Shown: positions 8,924 to 20,916, numbered from the stretch's first letter. The stretch: 27,140 bases of DNA from Pleurobrachia bachei (GCA_000695325.1 AVPN01000799.1:1-27140), one strand, 5' to 3'. Numbers and translations: made by a program. The notes: generated by a model from the letters alone, not told the origin.

Positions 8924-11900
8924 ATGACAGGCAAATATTGGTTTGTCCTCTTACTACTTACACTAGTCCAAGTAAGTTAATTTGAAACCGAAACATATTA
9001 ATCACAAGAAAGTAAGAAACATTCTACAGAAGTATATGTTTATAGTGAGTGCTGATTGTTTACAGTAATATCATAATGATTACATTTATAGACCCGAGTC
9101 CTATATCTTCGCAATGCCATTGTATGGTTCACAGCAACAACATGCCTCATTTGGACCTTATAAGCTGTCAGACACTAATTGCAAACTATATTTTGTTTCA
9201 GAGGAATGTTCTAGGGCAATTTGTTCCGCCCGATGACGGTGAGAGCGCGGGAGGGAGCTGTAATTCGGGGGAGATAGAGGTAGACAGTAGCTGTAGTGCG
9301 TGTAGTGCGGGAACGTACGCAGACACAGCTTCTGATCCCCAGACATGTAAAACGTGTGAACTTGACACGTGGAGGTAAGTAATGGACAAGGATCTGTTTA
9401 TGTCACAGTTGCTTAGTTGCTAGGGAACGCGGGTCGCGGGTTTTATGTTACAGTTTGGATGAATTTCTGAATCTGATTCGAATCTGGCAACTCTTTACTC
9501 ATCTTTTAATTCAGCCATATGGTTTCAGTGAATCCTCAGCGGCAGAATGTACTGCATGCGGGACTGACCTTGGAACCGTTGCAACTGGAAGTACCTCTGC
9601 GGATGCTTGTGTCAGTAAGTTACCATGGTTACCGCTAATGAGTTCAAATCAGTATCCATGGATACGTGCCAAAGTCTTTATTACAATTCACTTAACCCCC
9701 AAACCTTCCCACAGCGATTTGTACGGTCCCGACGGTTGGGTTTGCGACCCTGAACCCGGAGTCCCGGGTCGAGAACTCTGGTACTGTTACAGTGACATGT
9801 AACAGTGGGTATGCATATGGGGGTGGAAGCACTGCCAATGTGGCATGTACCAACGGGGCGACCAACAATAACTTCCCAGCATCTTGCAGAAGTGAGTACA
9901 ATACATATACCCGATTCTGTGGCCTGTGCGTACCTATTTTCTTTTTCTAATTTCTACGGCTCCCGCAACTAGACGTCCATATACTGACATCCTTACATTC
10001 CCAAGTCGCTAGCTGATAATTACCTCCAACTAACTAATTACATCTCTACAGAAATGACGATCACAGCGGCGTCTACAGCTGTAAAAGTGGGTACCAGCGG
10101 TCTCATCACCTGTTCCACTGAGGCATCCGACTCCGGGACAGCGGTACTGTGGTACAAGAACAGCGCTGCACTGACCAGCGATGATTCATCCTACACCATT
10201 ACAACACCAACTGCCACTGAGAACAGTGGGGTGTTCACCTATGCCTCAACTCTGACCATCCTAAACTTTGCTGCTGATGATGCTGATGTGTATAGTTGTA
10301 AGGTGGATTACGCCGATCCGATCCTTGATGAGCCATCCGGTGACGTTTCACTTTCTATCCTAGGTAGGCCATGTAGTTCACTTACTATTCTAGGTAGGTG
10401 ACGCTGAAGTTTCATTAATTATTTCATGTCTCACTTGCTATCCTTGGTAGGTCATGTAGTTCACTTGCTATCCTTATATGCATAAAGGCCGTGTTATAAA
10501 ACTCGTGTGTATTGCAGTACATGGAAGGCCATGAAATGTGACTAATTTCCGGCGTGTTCATGTCCATTAGAAACAGCTTAAAAGACAGAGCGAGATTTGG
10601 ATTGTACTTTGCGTTATATATAGGAATTGAGAACCATTATAGAACCAATTAGGTAGTAACTTCAGTAATTATAAGAGATCAGAACTCAGCTTCTATAGAT
10701 TATATTGTCTCTCGAAGAGATAAAGATCGACAATTGTATGCCATGGGAACGGCTCTGTTGTTTTTCTGAAACCACAAGATCCGATAAAATGTATCTCCCT
10801 CCCTCAGATATAACTCTGGATCCCACGGCCGCTATTTTCAAGACCGCAGGAGAGGGAGTTGGTCTGACGTGCAAACTTAATGTCGACACCGCCTATCCAA
10901 CTAGGAGTATAGCGTGGACAAGTGACGGCGAAACGGTAAGTGGAGTTATATGAATCCCGTTCAGTCCAGTATGGTAAAGGTTCATAAAAATTAGGAGAGA
11001 CCATATATAAGTTCCTGTTATAGGCTCCAATGAACAGTAATCGCTACCGAGAATCATAACATTTCCCCCTTCCTTTCAGATTTTAGATGCGTCAGAATCA
11101 ACGGATGACACATATTTCTCAAGTGTGCTCTCGATGAGCTCACTGACACTTGATAAAACAAGTAAGCCATGTTTATTGAGCTAAACGCTGCTATGCGATG
11201 ATTGCCGATTGATATCAGTGATATAATATGTTGTTTGAACTAAACAATTACACACGTATGAAGTCATGCTCTCATACGTCACTAACCACCCAGTTGTTAT
11301 GTTCAAACCTTAATTAAAAAAAATAAAAATACGGATCGCCCGGGGGGGGGGGAGCGACCTGGCAATCACCTAGATATTCGGTGTAGTTAACCAGATTAAC
11401 CTACGTAATATATTATCTAACACTAACATCCACCTAGCAGTTATTCTGACTTGTTACCTCCTCCCACCCAGATATTTACACGTGTGCGGGCACGTACACC
11501 AATACAGCGGGGGATGACACCCAGACGGTCAGTGGGACATTTGACCTGACAGTCCGGGGCTGGGTAACGAACCCAACCAGCCAGGTGTACAATACCAATA
11601 GCGGTGATGACCTCACTGTATCTTGCGTGGTGGAGGGCGAGGGGGAAGCCACTATCACATGGTAAGTAAATCACCATGGTAACAGTTATTGTAACTAAAC
11701 GATTCCCATCAGGATTCTAATCAAACGATTCTCGCCTGCAGGATAAAGACGGTTGATAGCACCGACACAAACCCAACTGGAACAAAAACCTACGATTCAG
11801 ACAAAAAACAAACGACCAGTACCCTGACGTTCTCTAGTCCCAGTGCAGATGATAGCGGCACGTACAAGTGTAGTGCTGACTTTAGTGGGACGGCTGTAGA

Positions 11901-14900
11901 AAGTGAAGAAGCGACCATCAGCGTAATCAGTAAGTATATAACCATGGCAACCATATATCAGTGGTTACAATAAGTAACCATGGAAACCATGAAACATCTT
12001 AGATAACAAACGTGTGTTGCATCACAGTCATTATTTACCAACAATAATCAAACACCTTTATTTTAGCGGTTGGGATCAGCGAGAACCCGAGTGCAGCTGC
12101 GTTCCTGGTTGATGAAAAGGCGACACTTTCCTGTAAGGTTCTGAACCCTTCAACCCTTGCCAGCGCACCTACCATCACTTGGATGAGGAAGGTACTGGGT
12201 AGTGATGCAGCCATACCTGACAGTGGCTCCCCACTGCCACCGCTACACTCACATTCAACAGGTATACATTGCGACCACATTATACATTGAGGAATGTATA
12301 AAACCGTTCACGAATGTACAAAACCATTGACGAATGTATGAAATTGTACAAATCTTCAGTGCCGTGTTGTCGGATGCGGGAGAGTATTTCTGTAAGGCCA
12401 CCTACACTGTTGACGGAGTTGCCCTGGTCGAGTCGAGTAACACTGCCCAACTCTATATTCGAGGTAACATAAGTTATTGTGGCAGTGATTTATTGGTATC
12501 GTACCGTGCTTCACTTCTTCCTAATCCTTGACAGTGATTCACACTTTGTTCTATTCCCACACTTTGTTTTTAACAGAACAGCCTTTTTTTTCTCGAGAAA
12601 CACTCAATCTCCATTTCTCCATTTCTTTAGAGCTAACCACGGCCCTCCCAACATCAACGTTGGTAAAGTTGGAGGACGCCACAACTGCAGCCTTCACGTG
12701 CAAGTACTCTGGAGACGAGGCTACAGGGGTGACATGGAGCTTTGGGGGAAGTACCACACTACCTGATGGATGGACCAAGACTGATGTAAGTTATAGAACA
12801 CAGATTGTAGGGTACTACCCATTGAGTAGGAATTGGGTTGTGTTTTGACTTGTCAGGCCCCTACTGCAGTGTCATTATACTCAAGTCAGGATTCGAAATG
12901 TAACACACAGGTTCAAATATCATGGGAATGAAATCTAACATCTGTTTATTTTAGAACTCGTATGACGACACAAACGACAACTGGGAGACAACCCTGGCAG
13001 CGACAGGCCTCACAAAGACTAGTGGTGGAGATGTAAAGTGTAGCTTTGCGTTCTCAGTGGGTAGTGCCATTGAGTCTACATCCAGCCTTGTTGTGCATTG
13101 TGAGTGCAATTATTAGCATGATTAGATCTTTAAATAAGTCTGACCATGGCTTGCTTAAACCCTGTTTCAACAATTTTCAAAATGATATTCAACTACAAAA
13201 CTATAAACTATCCTCCTCAATTACAACTCATATTGATCCAACCACCGCCTATCAACAGCGATCAAGGCGCTACCTGCTGAGACAATATCCGGGGACGCCT
13301 CCCAGGCGATCACATGCGAGTACAGTGGAACTGATGAACCGGGAAGTGTATCTTGGAAGGTCGGGGGAAGTGTCGTGTCTGATAGTGACACTGGCATTGC
13401 CATAACAGAGGGAACACTGTCAGCAGGAAAGGACAGGTACATGTGCAGCTGCACACTAAACTTAAAGATTTGTGTATAGGGTGACATGTTTGTATACGAA
13501 CACTAGTGTCCATATCCTCTTTTCTGTGTGTTCTCTCCAAAAACCTACCCACATCCCTGGTGTGAAACCAACTCTCAAACACATATACACTGCACCCCCA
13601 GACAAGATATCCTAACGATCAGTGGTAGGACGGAAGCAGATGCAGATAAAGAGATTACATGTACCTACTCCTTCACCAACCCTTCTGATACCCTAACCGC
13701 AACCACCAAACTCATCTTCAGAGGTATATTAGCGAAAATATATGTAAAACCCCCTTCCCGTTTATCTCCATGCCAAAAGGAGCATGTAGTTGGAATTTAT
13801 ATTTTGTTCTAAAATTTTACACGACTTCATTATCCCACAAGATGAGTTCTCACTATCCCAGATTATCATTAGGGCTTGAGCATTATCCTAGAAGTTGTCT
13901 ATCTCTCTCTAGGTATGGTGGATACACTCCCGACTGCCATCTACAACACTGGTGGCTCCTCTGTTCTAAGCTGCTCTATCGGAGTGGGACAAAACAACGA
14001 TGCACCCTCTGGAACTACATGGTAAATATACTAAAATTAAACAACACTACTGAAAAAGGGGTACTCACATGATGATTCAAGCTCAGTTCAACTGATGTAT
14101 TCGTTATCAACTCGCCTCAAACCTGTGAAATGAAACGCTTAGTTAGGGTTTAGCATAAATCCAATAAAAAAATCCAATAAATCCAAATAAAACAATAGTT
14201 CCTAAGCCTCCATCTCTTTCAGGACATACTAAGCTATGGTCGAAACACTTCTAACCCCCAATATCTCTCTTCCAGGACATATGACGGAAATGCCCTGTCC
14301 ACAGCTGGGATCTACTCCATATCAACCGACAGCTCGGTAGCCAACGGAAAATTCTCCAGCACCCTCACAATCAGTGGCATCACCAACTCAGCAGAGGCGG
14401 CAGGGGCCTACACATGTCAGTTCACTGTATCCGGTGACAGCACAGAGTACAAATCAGTAGGGAATGTGGTTGTGCGACTGGTAACCATCACACCCTCTGA
14501 TAACCCTGTGTACTCCTACACTAACGCTGAGTTTAAGATGACGTGTACCCTGGATGCTAGTGACGTCACCACTGGTGTCACCTGGTCCGGACCAGCTGAT
14601 GTTGATGTCACGGGGGTGTCAGTTGTTGATACCAACAACTACATCCTGACTCTAACAACCCCGACATCTGCTGCTAACGGTGCCTACACTTGCGCGTTCG
14701 GGTTTTCAGCGGGTGAAGCGGGCGATAAGCCCAGTGGAGAGTTCAAGGAGGTGAACATCAACCTGGTTACCATGGTTTCCCCGGTAACCGTCTACACAAT
14801 CGGTGGAGGGGAGGTAGTGACTCTGACATGCGAGGTGACATCACCCTCCCAGATAACTCTACAATTCAAAATCACAGCTACACAATGATGAAACAAGCCT

Positions 14901-17900
14901 GGTTTCAGCAACCAGCATAAAACACGAGAGCTCCAAGACAACAGCGACCTATGAGGTGACTGTCAACTCAGCAAGTGATATCGCCAAGTCTTATGGCTGT
15001 CAGAAGAGCGACACAGAGTACAGTACAACAAGCACGGCTATATCCCTCATTGCTATAACAGATGATTTTGATGCTGTGACATGGGGTAGTGATGGTTCGA
15101 CTGTGACACTACAGTGCTCTGCACCAGTTATTGCTGATATTGCAGCACCTACCATAGCATGGTATAAGGGGAGTAGCCCTGCACAGGAGACGGCTGAAGA
15201 GACTACTGCAGACGGTGTGTTTGGGAGCAAGTTACCGGTGGTCGTTAGTAGCAGTACTGATGGAGCGAGCTACAAGTGTGTGGCAACTTGGTCCGAGTTG
15301 AATGGAGGCAGTGATCTGACCAGTGATGTCACGGAGATCAAAATGAATAGTAAGTGTATGTCCTTTACTGTCTATAATTGTAGCTCCGATGATATCACTC
15401 TGTAGACATGCAATAACACCTCTCTTCTCCCCCAGAAATGACGGCTACAACGGCCTACGCGATCAAGGCGGCAGGAGAGTCCCAAGACTTTGTGTGTACA
15501 GCTACTGCAGTCAGCACAGTGGACATCAAGTGGAGAAAGCAAACTGGTGTCACTGATGGGAACCCTGTTTATGAGGTACTTTTAGAATCTTTGATATGAC
15601 GTCATCATCACGTCAATTTCTGGATAAGACTTAGTCTATCAGCTCTCATACTGGACCATTGCATTGTTACTCCCATTGCCATTTGACTGTAGCAACAACA
15701 TCTCTCTCCAGGACCTGACATCTAAAGCGACGCAAGCAGCGTACAACACGGGTGATAACACCAGGACTACCACCCTGTCCCTGACGAGCCTTGCAAACAG
15801 CGATAGTAGTGACAGTATCGAGTGCTATGATGCTACCGTGGGGATTACAGCCACACAGGAGCTCAATGTTGTTGGTATGTAACAGTTAACACAAGTAACC
15901 AACCAATGAAGGACCATTATTTCCTGATTTGATCGGTTCTTGGTATGTAAGCGAAGCTTAACTGGTCGACAGCTTGTGTCTCCTTAAATAGTAGAAATTG
16001 AAGCAAAATTCAACATTCAATCTATCTAAACTCCCTCTCATTCCCACACAGAGATATCAGGAATTGCGGCGACTGGTTGTGAGGCAAACGGAGGTGCCAT
16101 CTTCACATGTATTGTATCAGTATTCGATAAGACTCCCACAGTTGAATGGTACAAGAAGGCTACCGTGTCCGGACAAGCTGATACCCAGATAGCGGATGGT
16201 AATTTATACCGCTGATTTAGTGCTGAAGTGTGTGGGTGAACAGTGAAGTGCGTGGGTGTGAAGTGTGGGTGAAGTGTGGGTGAAGTGTGAAGTGTGAAGT
16301 GTATCGGTGAAGTGTGGGTGAAAACTAACGTTATTCGTCATCTAGGTACCACCGACCAGAACACCGATGAAATAAGTACGACTCACAATATTGCATGAAA
16401 CCGTGTGACTTGTTGTCCATGCAAGCCTCTTTTACAACCACACCCTTTTTAAAACTCTTTTTAACCTCTGTTTACGCATGAAACCCTATTTAGGATAGAA
16501 AAAAAACATGTTATGAGAAAACCTGAAGCACATATAAAACAAGCAGACATGTGTATCGACTCCCAGCTAATACCCCTGACCTCCATCAGGTGCCACGAAT
16601 CCAGAGTCAGGGAAGTTCCTGCTGACACTGAGTAACGTGCAGATGTCACAGGATGGAGATTACTACTGTAAAGCAGTCTACAATGAGGATGGTAGTGGCG
16701 ATCAGTCCTTTGAATCTTCCGCTGCTGCACTCTATGTCAGGGGTAGGTTTGGTGACGTGCTTAGTTTAGAAAATGAGCGACCAAGGAGTAGCTTAGGTGG
16801 GATTAATCTATAACCAATCAATCAATCAATCTCGTGATTTCACTCGAAGCTACCAAACGTAAACCCCTACCAAACATTGAACCTCATCATATCTTCCAGA
16901 ATTTGACTCCACCACGACCAGCCCGGTGTACGTTCATAGTGGTGAAGATGTCACTCTGTCTTGTGTGATGAAGGTGCAGAATGATAATGGGGCACCAACG
17001 GGAGTGAAATGGTGAGTTAATTGGGGCAGATATAATGTGTTTGGCATGCTGCTCGACCCTGGGTTAGAACACAACAATCATCTAGCATTATGCTTTCTGC
17101 AGTGCCTTCTGCAGTGCTAAACATGAATCTCAATCCTAACTGGCGGTGCAAATCTGAGCGCACTGTCGCTTGACAAATCAGACCTCTGGGTCTAGTAGAT
17201 AATACCTTAGAATATCTTACCTCCTCTCCAGGTACAAGGGAGAAACCGAGATAACAGCGAGTGATCCCATCACCATAACAACCGGGTCCTATGACACCTC
17301 AGCGAACACTCTCACATCGACATTCAAGGACGGGGGAACTGACAAACTGGATGGTGGAGATTACAAGTGTGAATATGCCTTCCCAGCCGGGCCTACCGCA
17401 ACACTACCATGACCGTCAATATACACTGTGAGTACAGAATATGTACTTAGATACAGTCGATACAACTAAATTTCAGCTATTTCACACTACCTCAATCTCT
17501 AGTTTTCGTACGTCTCTCCTTCCCTGACATTATCATGCTAATATAAATTATTTTTCAGTGTTAACGGCCCTCCCAACTCAAGAGATCAACCCCACGACAA
17601 TAACCTGCCACTTTGAGGGCACTAACGAACCTACACTAACCTGGTTCAGTGGCTCCACTGCCCTCACAGCAGCATCTGATGCAGACGCCTTTACCATAGA
17701 TGATGGGTCATGGTCTGACAGTGCCATAACTTCCACTCTGACTGTTGATAAGGCCAAGGTGACCGATGTTGTGGAAGTTACTTGTAAAGTGACATTCGCT
17801 GATGACTCAATCACTGACTCTGGATTGGAGACTTCCACTGCCATCCACTACAGAGGTTAGTTCCAAAACGTCACTGATGAGATCCATCTGGATCGAAACA

Positions 17901-20900
17901 AATGTTTGGTAAAACCACTAGTTCCAAAACTCCTTTACTGAAATCAATAAATCCTCCTCCTTCCCTATAGAAATCTCATCAAAGACTGGTAAAACGTATG
18001 CTACGGGTGCGGAGGTCATCCTGACTTGTACCCTCAGCTACGGAGCCTCTGGGACGGGTCCAAACTCCGCCACCTGGTCGGGTCTGGATGGATTCACGGT
18101 GGATACAGATTATACTATAGATGCGGGGACCAATAACAACGATGGAACAAGGTCTACAACTCTGACATTCGCTAGCACTGATGATGGGAAGTTTGCAGGG
18201 ACATACGCATGCTCCTTTACGTATACAAGCACGACTCAGGGAGTTGCAGATACGGTGTTTTCTGATACAGTTCAGGTCATCGTGAGGTGTAAGTAACAAT
18301 AAGATGGTAGTCTTAGCCTTTTTTTAATTTTTTATTTCCAACTAAATCGATTTAAATGAAATTTTCAGATAAACTACTTCTAATTTCTAGTTCCCTTTCT
18401 CTTTATTTTAGCGGCCACGGTCGACAAGGAAACCCAGATGGTACACACCAACGCTGGCTTCCAAATCACCTGTACCTCGGTTGGGGACGAAACACCCGTC
18501 TCCGCATCTTGGACATTTGGAGGTTCACCACTGGTCCATGACCAGGGTGGATTCTCCCTGACATTCACAGCGGATACAAAGAAAGCAGTGCTTGATAAGA
18601 GTAGCCCTGCTACATCTGATGATGGGGAATATAAGTGCGAGTTTCAGTTCAGTGAGGGAGATGGAGCTAGTGCTACCTCTACCATTACTGTTGCACGTAA
18701 GTGTTGCACGTAACCACGCCAAATGTACGTATGCTGCAGTGCAATTCAAACAACAAAACCGTCAATCTGTGATTTGTTAGTTGAACACAAATCTCGCTGC
18801 TATTCATGGAATCAGAGATGAGTCACTAACTTGGACTAATATTGTTTCAGTTTTGGCGGTCGAGCAACCAGCAGCCTACTACGGAGCAGAGGGTGGTGAT
18901 CTGTTCATGAAATGTAACATGAAGAACGACGCTAAAGTGGACATCTTCTGGTTCAAAGGTTCGTTGTATATATACCTGATGGGGCTAAATCATGGACAAT
19001 CAAAATCATAATTAGCTTTCAGTTCTACCTTGTTATACCCTCCTTTACATGTGTTAGTAAAAGGGTCGACCAAGCCAAGTTTTATCACCATGATGGTTCA
19101 ACTAAATCACACCCCTCCCCCCTTTTCTAGATAATACCCTGATGACGAATGCGGCAGATGAGACCTTCCTGGGCGGGGTTGTGTCCAGTACCTACTCCAT
19201 AAGTGGCCTCGTGCCAGCTACCCACGAGGGAACCTGGAAGTGCTCCCTGTCCAATGATCCAGCTGTTACAACGGAGGTGTCCACCACCAATGTAGTCCTC
19301 TCCGTGCTCAGTAAGTGTGTCCAATATGGAACATCACTAACAAAATACTGTCTCCATGACAACAGGGTATCCTGATAAAAGTAACTATATCGGTTTCCAT
19401 GACGACTGATCATTTTCAGGCTTCACTAAACAGCCATCTGGTAAGATATACGTCAGTAACGCGGTAGAATTCAACCTGACATGTGTCTCTGAGTACGCCA
19501 GTGGAATCACCGCTGCAGTTACCTGGGACCAGACCGGGGCCGAGACTACCCAGGTACAGTTCATGGGGTAAACGTAGTATTAACCCCTAGTCCTTTGCCA
19601 GCGCACGACGAGAGGGATAAATTTCTTATAATAAAACCCGTATCTACTCCAACCGGAGGGAGGAACTTAAACTTCCTCACTGATTATGCAGCTAATTAAC
19701 TATCAGCCGATGATCCTAATTATATTCTCTAGGTTGACAGCAGTAAGTTTACCAGTGCTGTATCTGATGATGGAAACTCCTGGAACAGTGTGCTGACAAT
19801 GACCATGTCTTCATCTCTTGTGGCGGTACAATTCTCCTGCAAGTATACTTTCTCAGGGGACGCAGTGGGCACTGATGAATCTCTTACTTCAACCGGTGCA
19901 CAGATGTACCTCGAATGTAAGTACATAGTAGCTTCACACACTTGTTAAGTTTGAATTGTTCATGGAAGACGGTGTCAGGCGACTAAATGTTAAGTAATGA
20001 TCGATCTTGAGCTTCATCCAAAATTGCATTTTATTGTAAAGGTGTAGCTGAGCTGTGTGTAGCTTTGTTTTACCTATTCAATATTAGTAAGTGCATACAT
20101 ACAAAAACAACATAATGGAGGACAACTTATAGAAAGTACACCTGAAGCACGTTCATAACAAAACATTGTCACACTTCAAAAGGTGTAGAGTATGTGAACA
20201 GACATAACTAAAACAAAAACCCAAACATACTGAAACTCCTCTTTCAGCTCTGGATGGACCGGATGAAAGTTCAACCTACCTAAAAACCGGCTCAGCATTC
20301 GAAATCACTTGCAAGGCATTCGGTGGGAGTACCACGACCATCAGTTGGACCTTTAAAGGAGTAGCATATACAGAGGGAGTCCAGGCAGGAAGTGTGTTTG
20401 ATAGTGATACCAACTCTATAACTAGTGTTGTGAAGATAGATAGTGTTGCAGAGGCAAACGAGGGAGTTTATGAGTGTATCCATTCTGGAGACCCAACACA
20501 TCTCAAGGAGTCTGTGGAACTTAGTGTTTATGGTGAGTAGCTCGAAAGTAATTAGTAAGTCACATTGAGTATATCAACACTAACATTTAGTATTTAGTAA
20601 AGACTCGTGCGTCTTCCAATCCTGACAGTATCAAAACAACAATGAATGCAATTAACCAACGTCATAACGCGTGTCTCGAGTATTGTTTAGATAAACGGAA
20701 ATAACTGTGGTTCCACAGAAAAAAGACAGTTGCCCCACGCAGCTCATCAATTCAGTTCATAACTGCTACTTGTTTATTTTGTATCAACAGCTGGGTAGTT
20801 CATGATCGGATTATATATTTAGAACCGATAATCAATATAAATCTTACCCTAATTGTCTCATGTTTATAGGGCCTGACTGTGGGTTCCAGAATGAAGATAG

Positions 20901-20916
20901 TTGGATGATCGGATAG
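8924..20916 (+). CDS. Gene B: giant secreted protein with GCC2/GCC3-like, sushi and about 19 Ig domains
   Basis: A 32-exon model starts at ATG 8924 (MTGKYWFVLLLLTLVQ, a signal peptide on its own exon) and ends at TAG 20914-20916, about 2,070 aa. Almost every Ig unit starts and ends in phase 1, so single-unit exons can be skipped or shuffled in frame. Order: signal, Cys-rich GCC2/GCC3-like domain, CCP, Ig1-Ig19, and a 15-residue tail (PDCGFQNEDSWMIG). No transmembrane segment or GPI-like tail is seen, so the product should be secreted. The splice joins agree in phase everywhere, except that exons 12067-12261, 14276-15349 and 17232-17427 each contain one local frame change inside otherwise well-preserved Ig sequence. 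It resembles adhesion/recognition molecules, but no orthologue is recognised. Confidence 0.8.
9202..9891 (+). other. Gene B N-terminal Cys-rich (GCC2/GCC3-like) and sushi domains
   Basis: Exons 9202-9374, 9529-9614 and 9715-9891. The first two encode CSACSAGTYADTAS ... CKTC ... ECTACGTDLGTVATGST, the paired-cysteine pattern of ephrin-receptor-like GCC2/GCC3 repeats, rather close to TNFR-type modules. The third encodes a complete CCP: ICTVPTVGFATL ... VTVTCNSGYAYGG ... VACTNGA ... ASC. Both are extracellular binding modules and set gene B apart from gene C, which begins with Ig directly after its signal peptide. Confidence 0.75.
10354..10475 (+). repeat. Repeated exon-end/donor segments after Ig1
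   Basis: The last bases of the Ig1 exon and its donor (TTCACTTTCTATCCTAGGTA) recur as TTCACTTACTATTCTAGGTA at about 10378-10397 and as CTCACTTGCTATCCTTGGTA at about 10430-10449, with a partial fourth copy after that. The CATGTAGTTCACTT linker is also shared. The second donor lies exactly 30 nt after the first and keeps phase 1. Confidence 0.75.
10364..10807 (+). other. Gene B intron after Ig1
   Basis: A 444-bp GT..AG intron. Apart from the duplicated donor segments at its start it shows no recognisable element; the 3' splice site is CCTCCCTCAG. Confidence 0.7.
11162..11471 (+). other. Gene B intron within Ig2, with a G11 run
   Basis: A 310-bp intron containing an AT-rich stretch (AATTAAAAAAAATAAAAATA) directly followed by a run of eleven G (11342-11352). 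Nothing else is recognised. Confidence 0.7.
14276..15349 (+). other. Gene B long exon: end of Ig7 plus Ig8, Ig9 and Ig10 without introns
   Basis: A single 1,074-nt exon completes Ig7 (AGAYTCQFTVSG) and holds three further Ig domains: Ig8 (FKMTCTLDASD, VTWSGPAD, GAYTCAFGF), Ig9 (VTLTCEVTS ... SYGCQKSD) and Ig10 (VTLQCSAP, IAWYKGSS, ASYKCVATW). Every other Ig in the gene is separated from its neighbour by an intron except the Ig2/Ig3 boundary. One frame change lies near 14860-14890, in the strand-C part of Ig9, where the usual Trp is not found. Confidence 0.8.
16221..16322 (+). repeat. GTGAAGTGTGGGT minisatellite
   Basis: Imperfect tandem units built of GTGAAGTGT and GTGGGTGAAGTGT, with shortened units (GTGAAGTGTGAAGTGT) in the middle. 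Intronic, with strong strand asymmetry (G-rich, C-poor). Confidence 0.85.
16346..16375 (+). other. Candidate 30-nt cassette exon in gene B Ig12
   Basis: CATCTAG precedes it and GTACGA follows it, giving a usable 3' and a weaker 5' splice site. It is 30 nt long and phase 1 to phase 1. If included it inserts 10 residues (TTDQNTDEIS-like) between QIADG and ATNPESGKF in the strand-C to strand-D turn; if skipped the frame is unchanged. Gene C has no counterpart at this position. Confidence 0.4.
17971..20532 (+). other. Gene B Ig15-Ig19
   Basis: Exons: Ig15 17971-18288; Ig16 18412-18696; Ig17 18851-18958 and 19131-19310; Ig18 19420-19553 and 19733-19916; Ig19 20248-20532. All have the paired cysteines (for example VILTCTLSY ... 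GTYACSFTY; QITCTSVGD ... GEYKCEFQF; EITCKAFGG ... GVYECIHSG) and, apart from Ig17, which uses DIFWFK, a strand-C Trp in a similar setting. Three of the five are single-exon domains, unlike most of Ig2-Ig13. The reading frame is intact throughout this part. Confidence 0.85.
19917..20247 (+). other. Gene B intron before Ig19, with interspersed repeat copy 2
   Basis: A 331-bp intron. At 19954-20078 it carries words shared with 6990-7165, including the exact 14-mer GGTGTCAGGCGACT. The rest shows no recognised structure. Confidence 0.5.
20533..20869 (+). other. Last intron of gene B
   Basis: A 337-bp GT..AG intron between Ig19 and the short terminal exon (20870-20916). AT-rich; no element recognised. 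The phase fits, which supports this small last exon. Confidence 0.65.

Larger units (their letters stand above)
10052..14021 (+). other. Gene B Ig1-Ig6 and the start of Ig7
   Basis: Exons: Ig1 10052-10363; Ig2 10808-10935, 11080-11161 and the start of 11472-11661; Ig3 the rest of that exon plus 11742-11929; Ig4 12067-12261 and 12360-12463; Ig5 12631-12785 and 12955-13099; Ig6 13259-13436 and 13602-13723; Ig7 starts at 13913-14021. Each domain shows the strand-B Cys, strand-C Trp and strand-F Cys of Ig folds (for example LITCS, VLWYK, DADVYSCKV in Ig1; FTCKYSG, VTWSFGG, GDVKCSF in Ig5). Introns that split domains fall in different phases. Ig4 changes frame near the C4 run at 12229-12232, between GSD..DSGS and TATATLTFN. 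Confidence 0.8.
16199..16589 (+). other. Gene B intron within Ig12, with minisatellite and candidate cassette exon
   Basis: A 391-bp stretch between the two Ig12 exons. It starts with a GTGAAGTGTGGGT-type minisatellite and contains a candidate 30-nt exon (16346-16375), both listed separately; nothing else is recognised. Confidence 0.65.
15436..17855 (+). other. Gene B Ig11-Ig14, the block shared with gene C
   Basis: Exons: Ig11 15436-15575 and 15712-15874; Ig12 16052-16198 and 16590-16742, with an optional 30-nt exon at 16346-16375; Ig13 16900-17011 and 17232-17427; Ig14 17559-17855. These match gene C Ig3-Ig6 in the same order. Ig12 shares DTQIADG / DTQITDG and YYCKAVY / YYCSVGY; Ig13 shares DGGDYKCEY; Ig14 shares LLTAL / VLTAL, FEGTN and AITSTLT. 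Ig13 changes frame near 17391-17406, between YAFPAGP and the terminal TMTVNIH. Confidence 0.8.
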
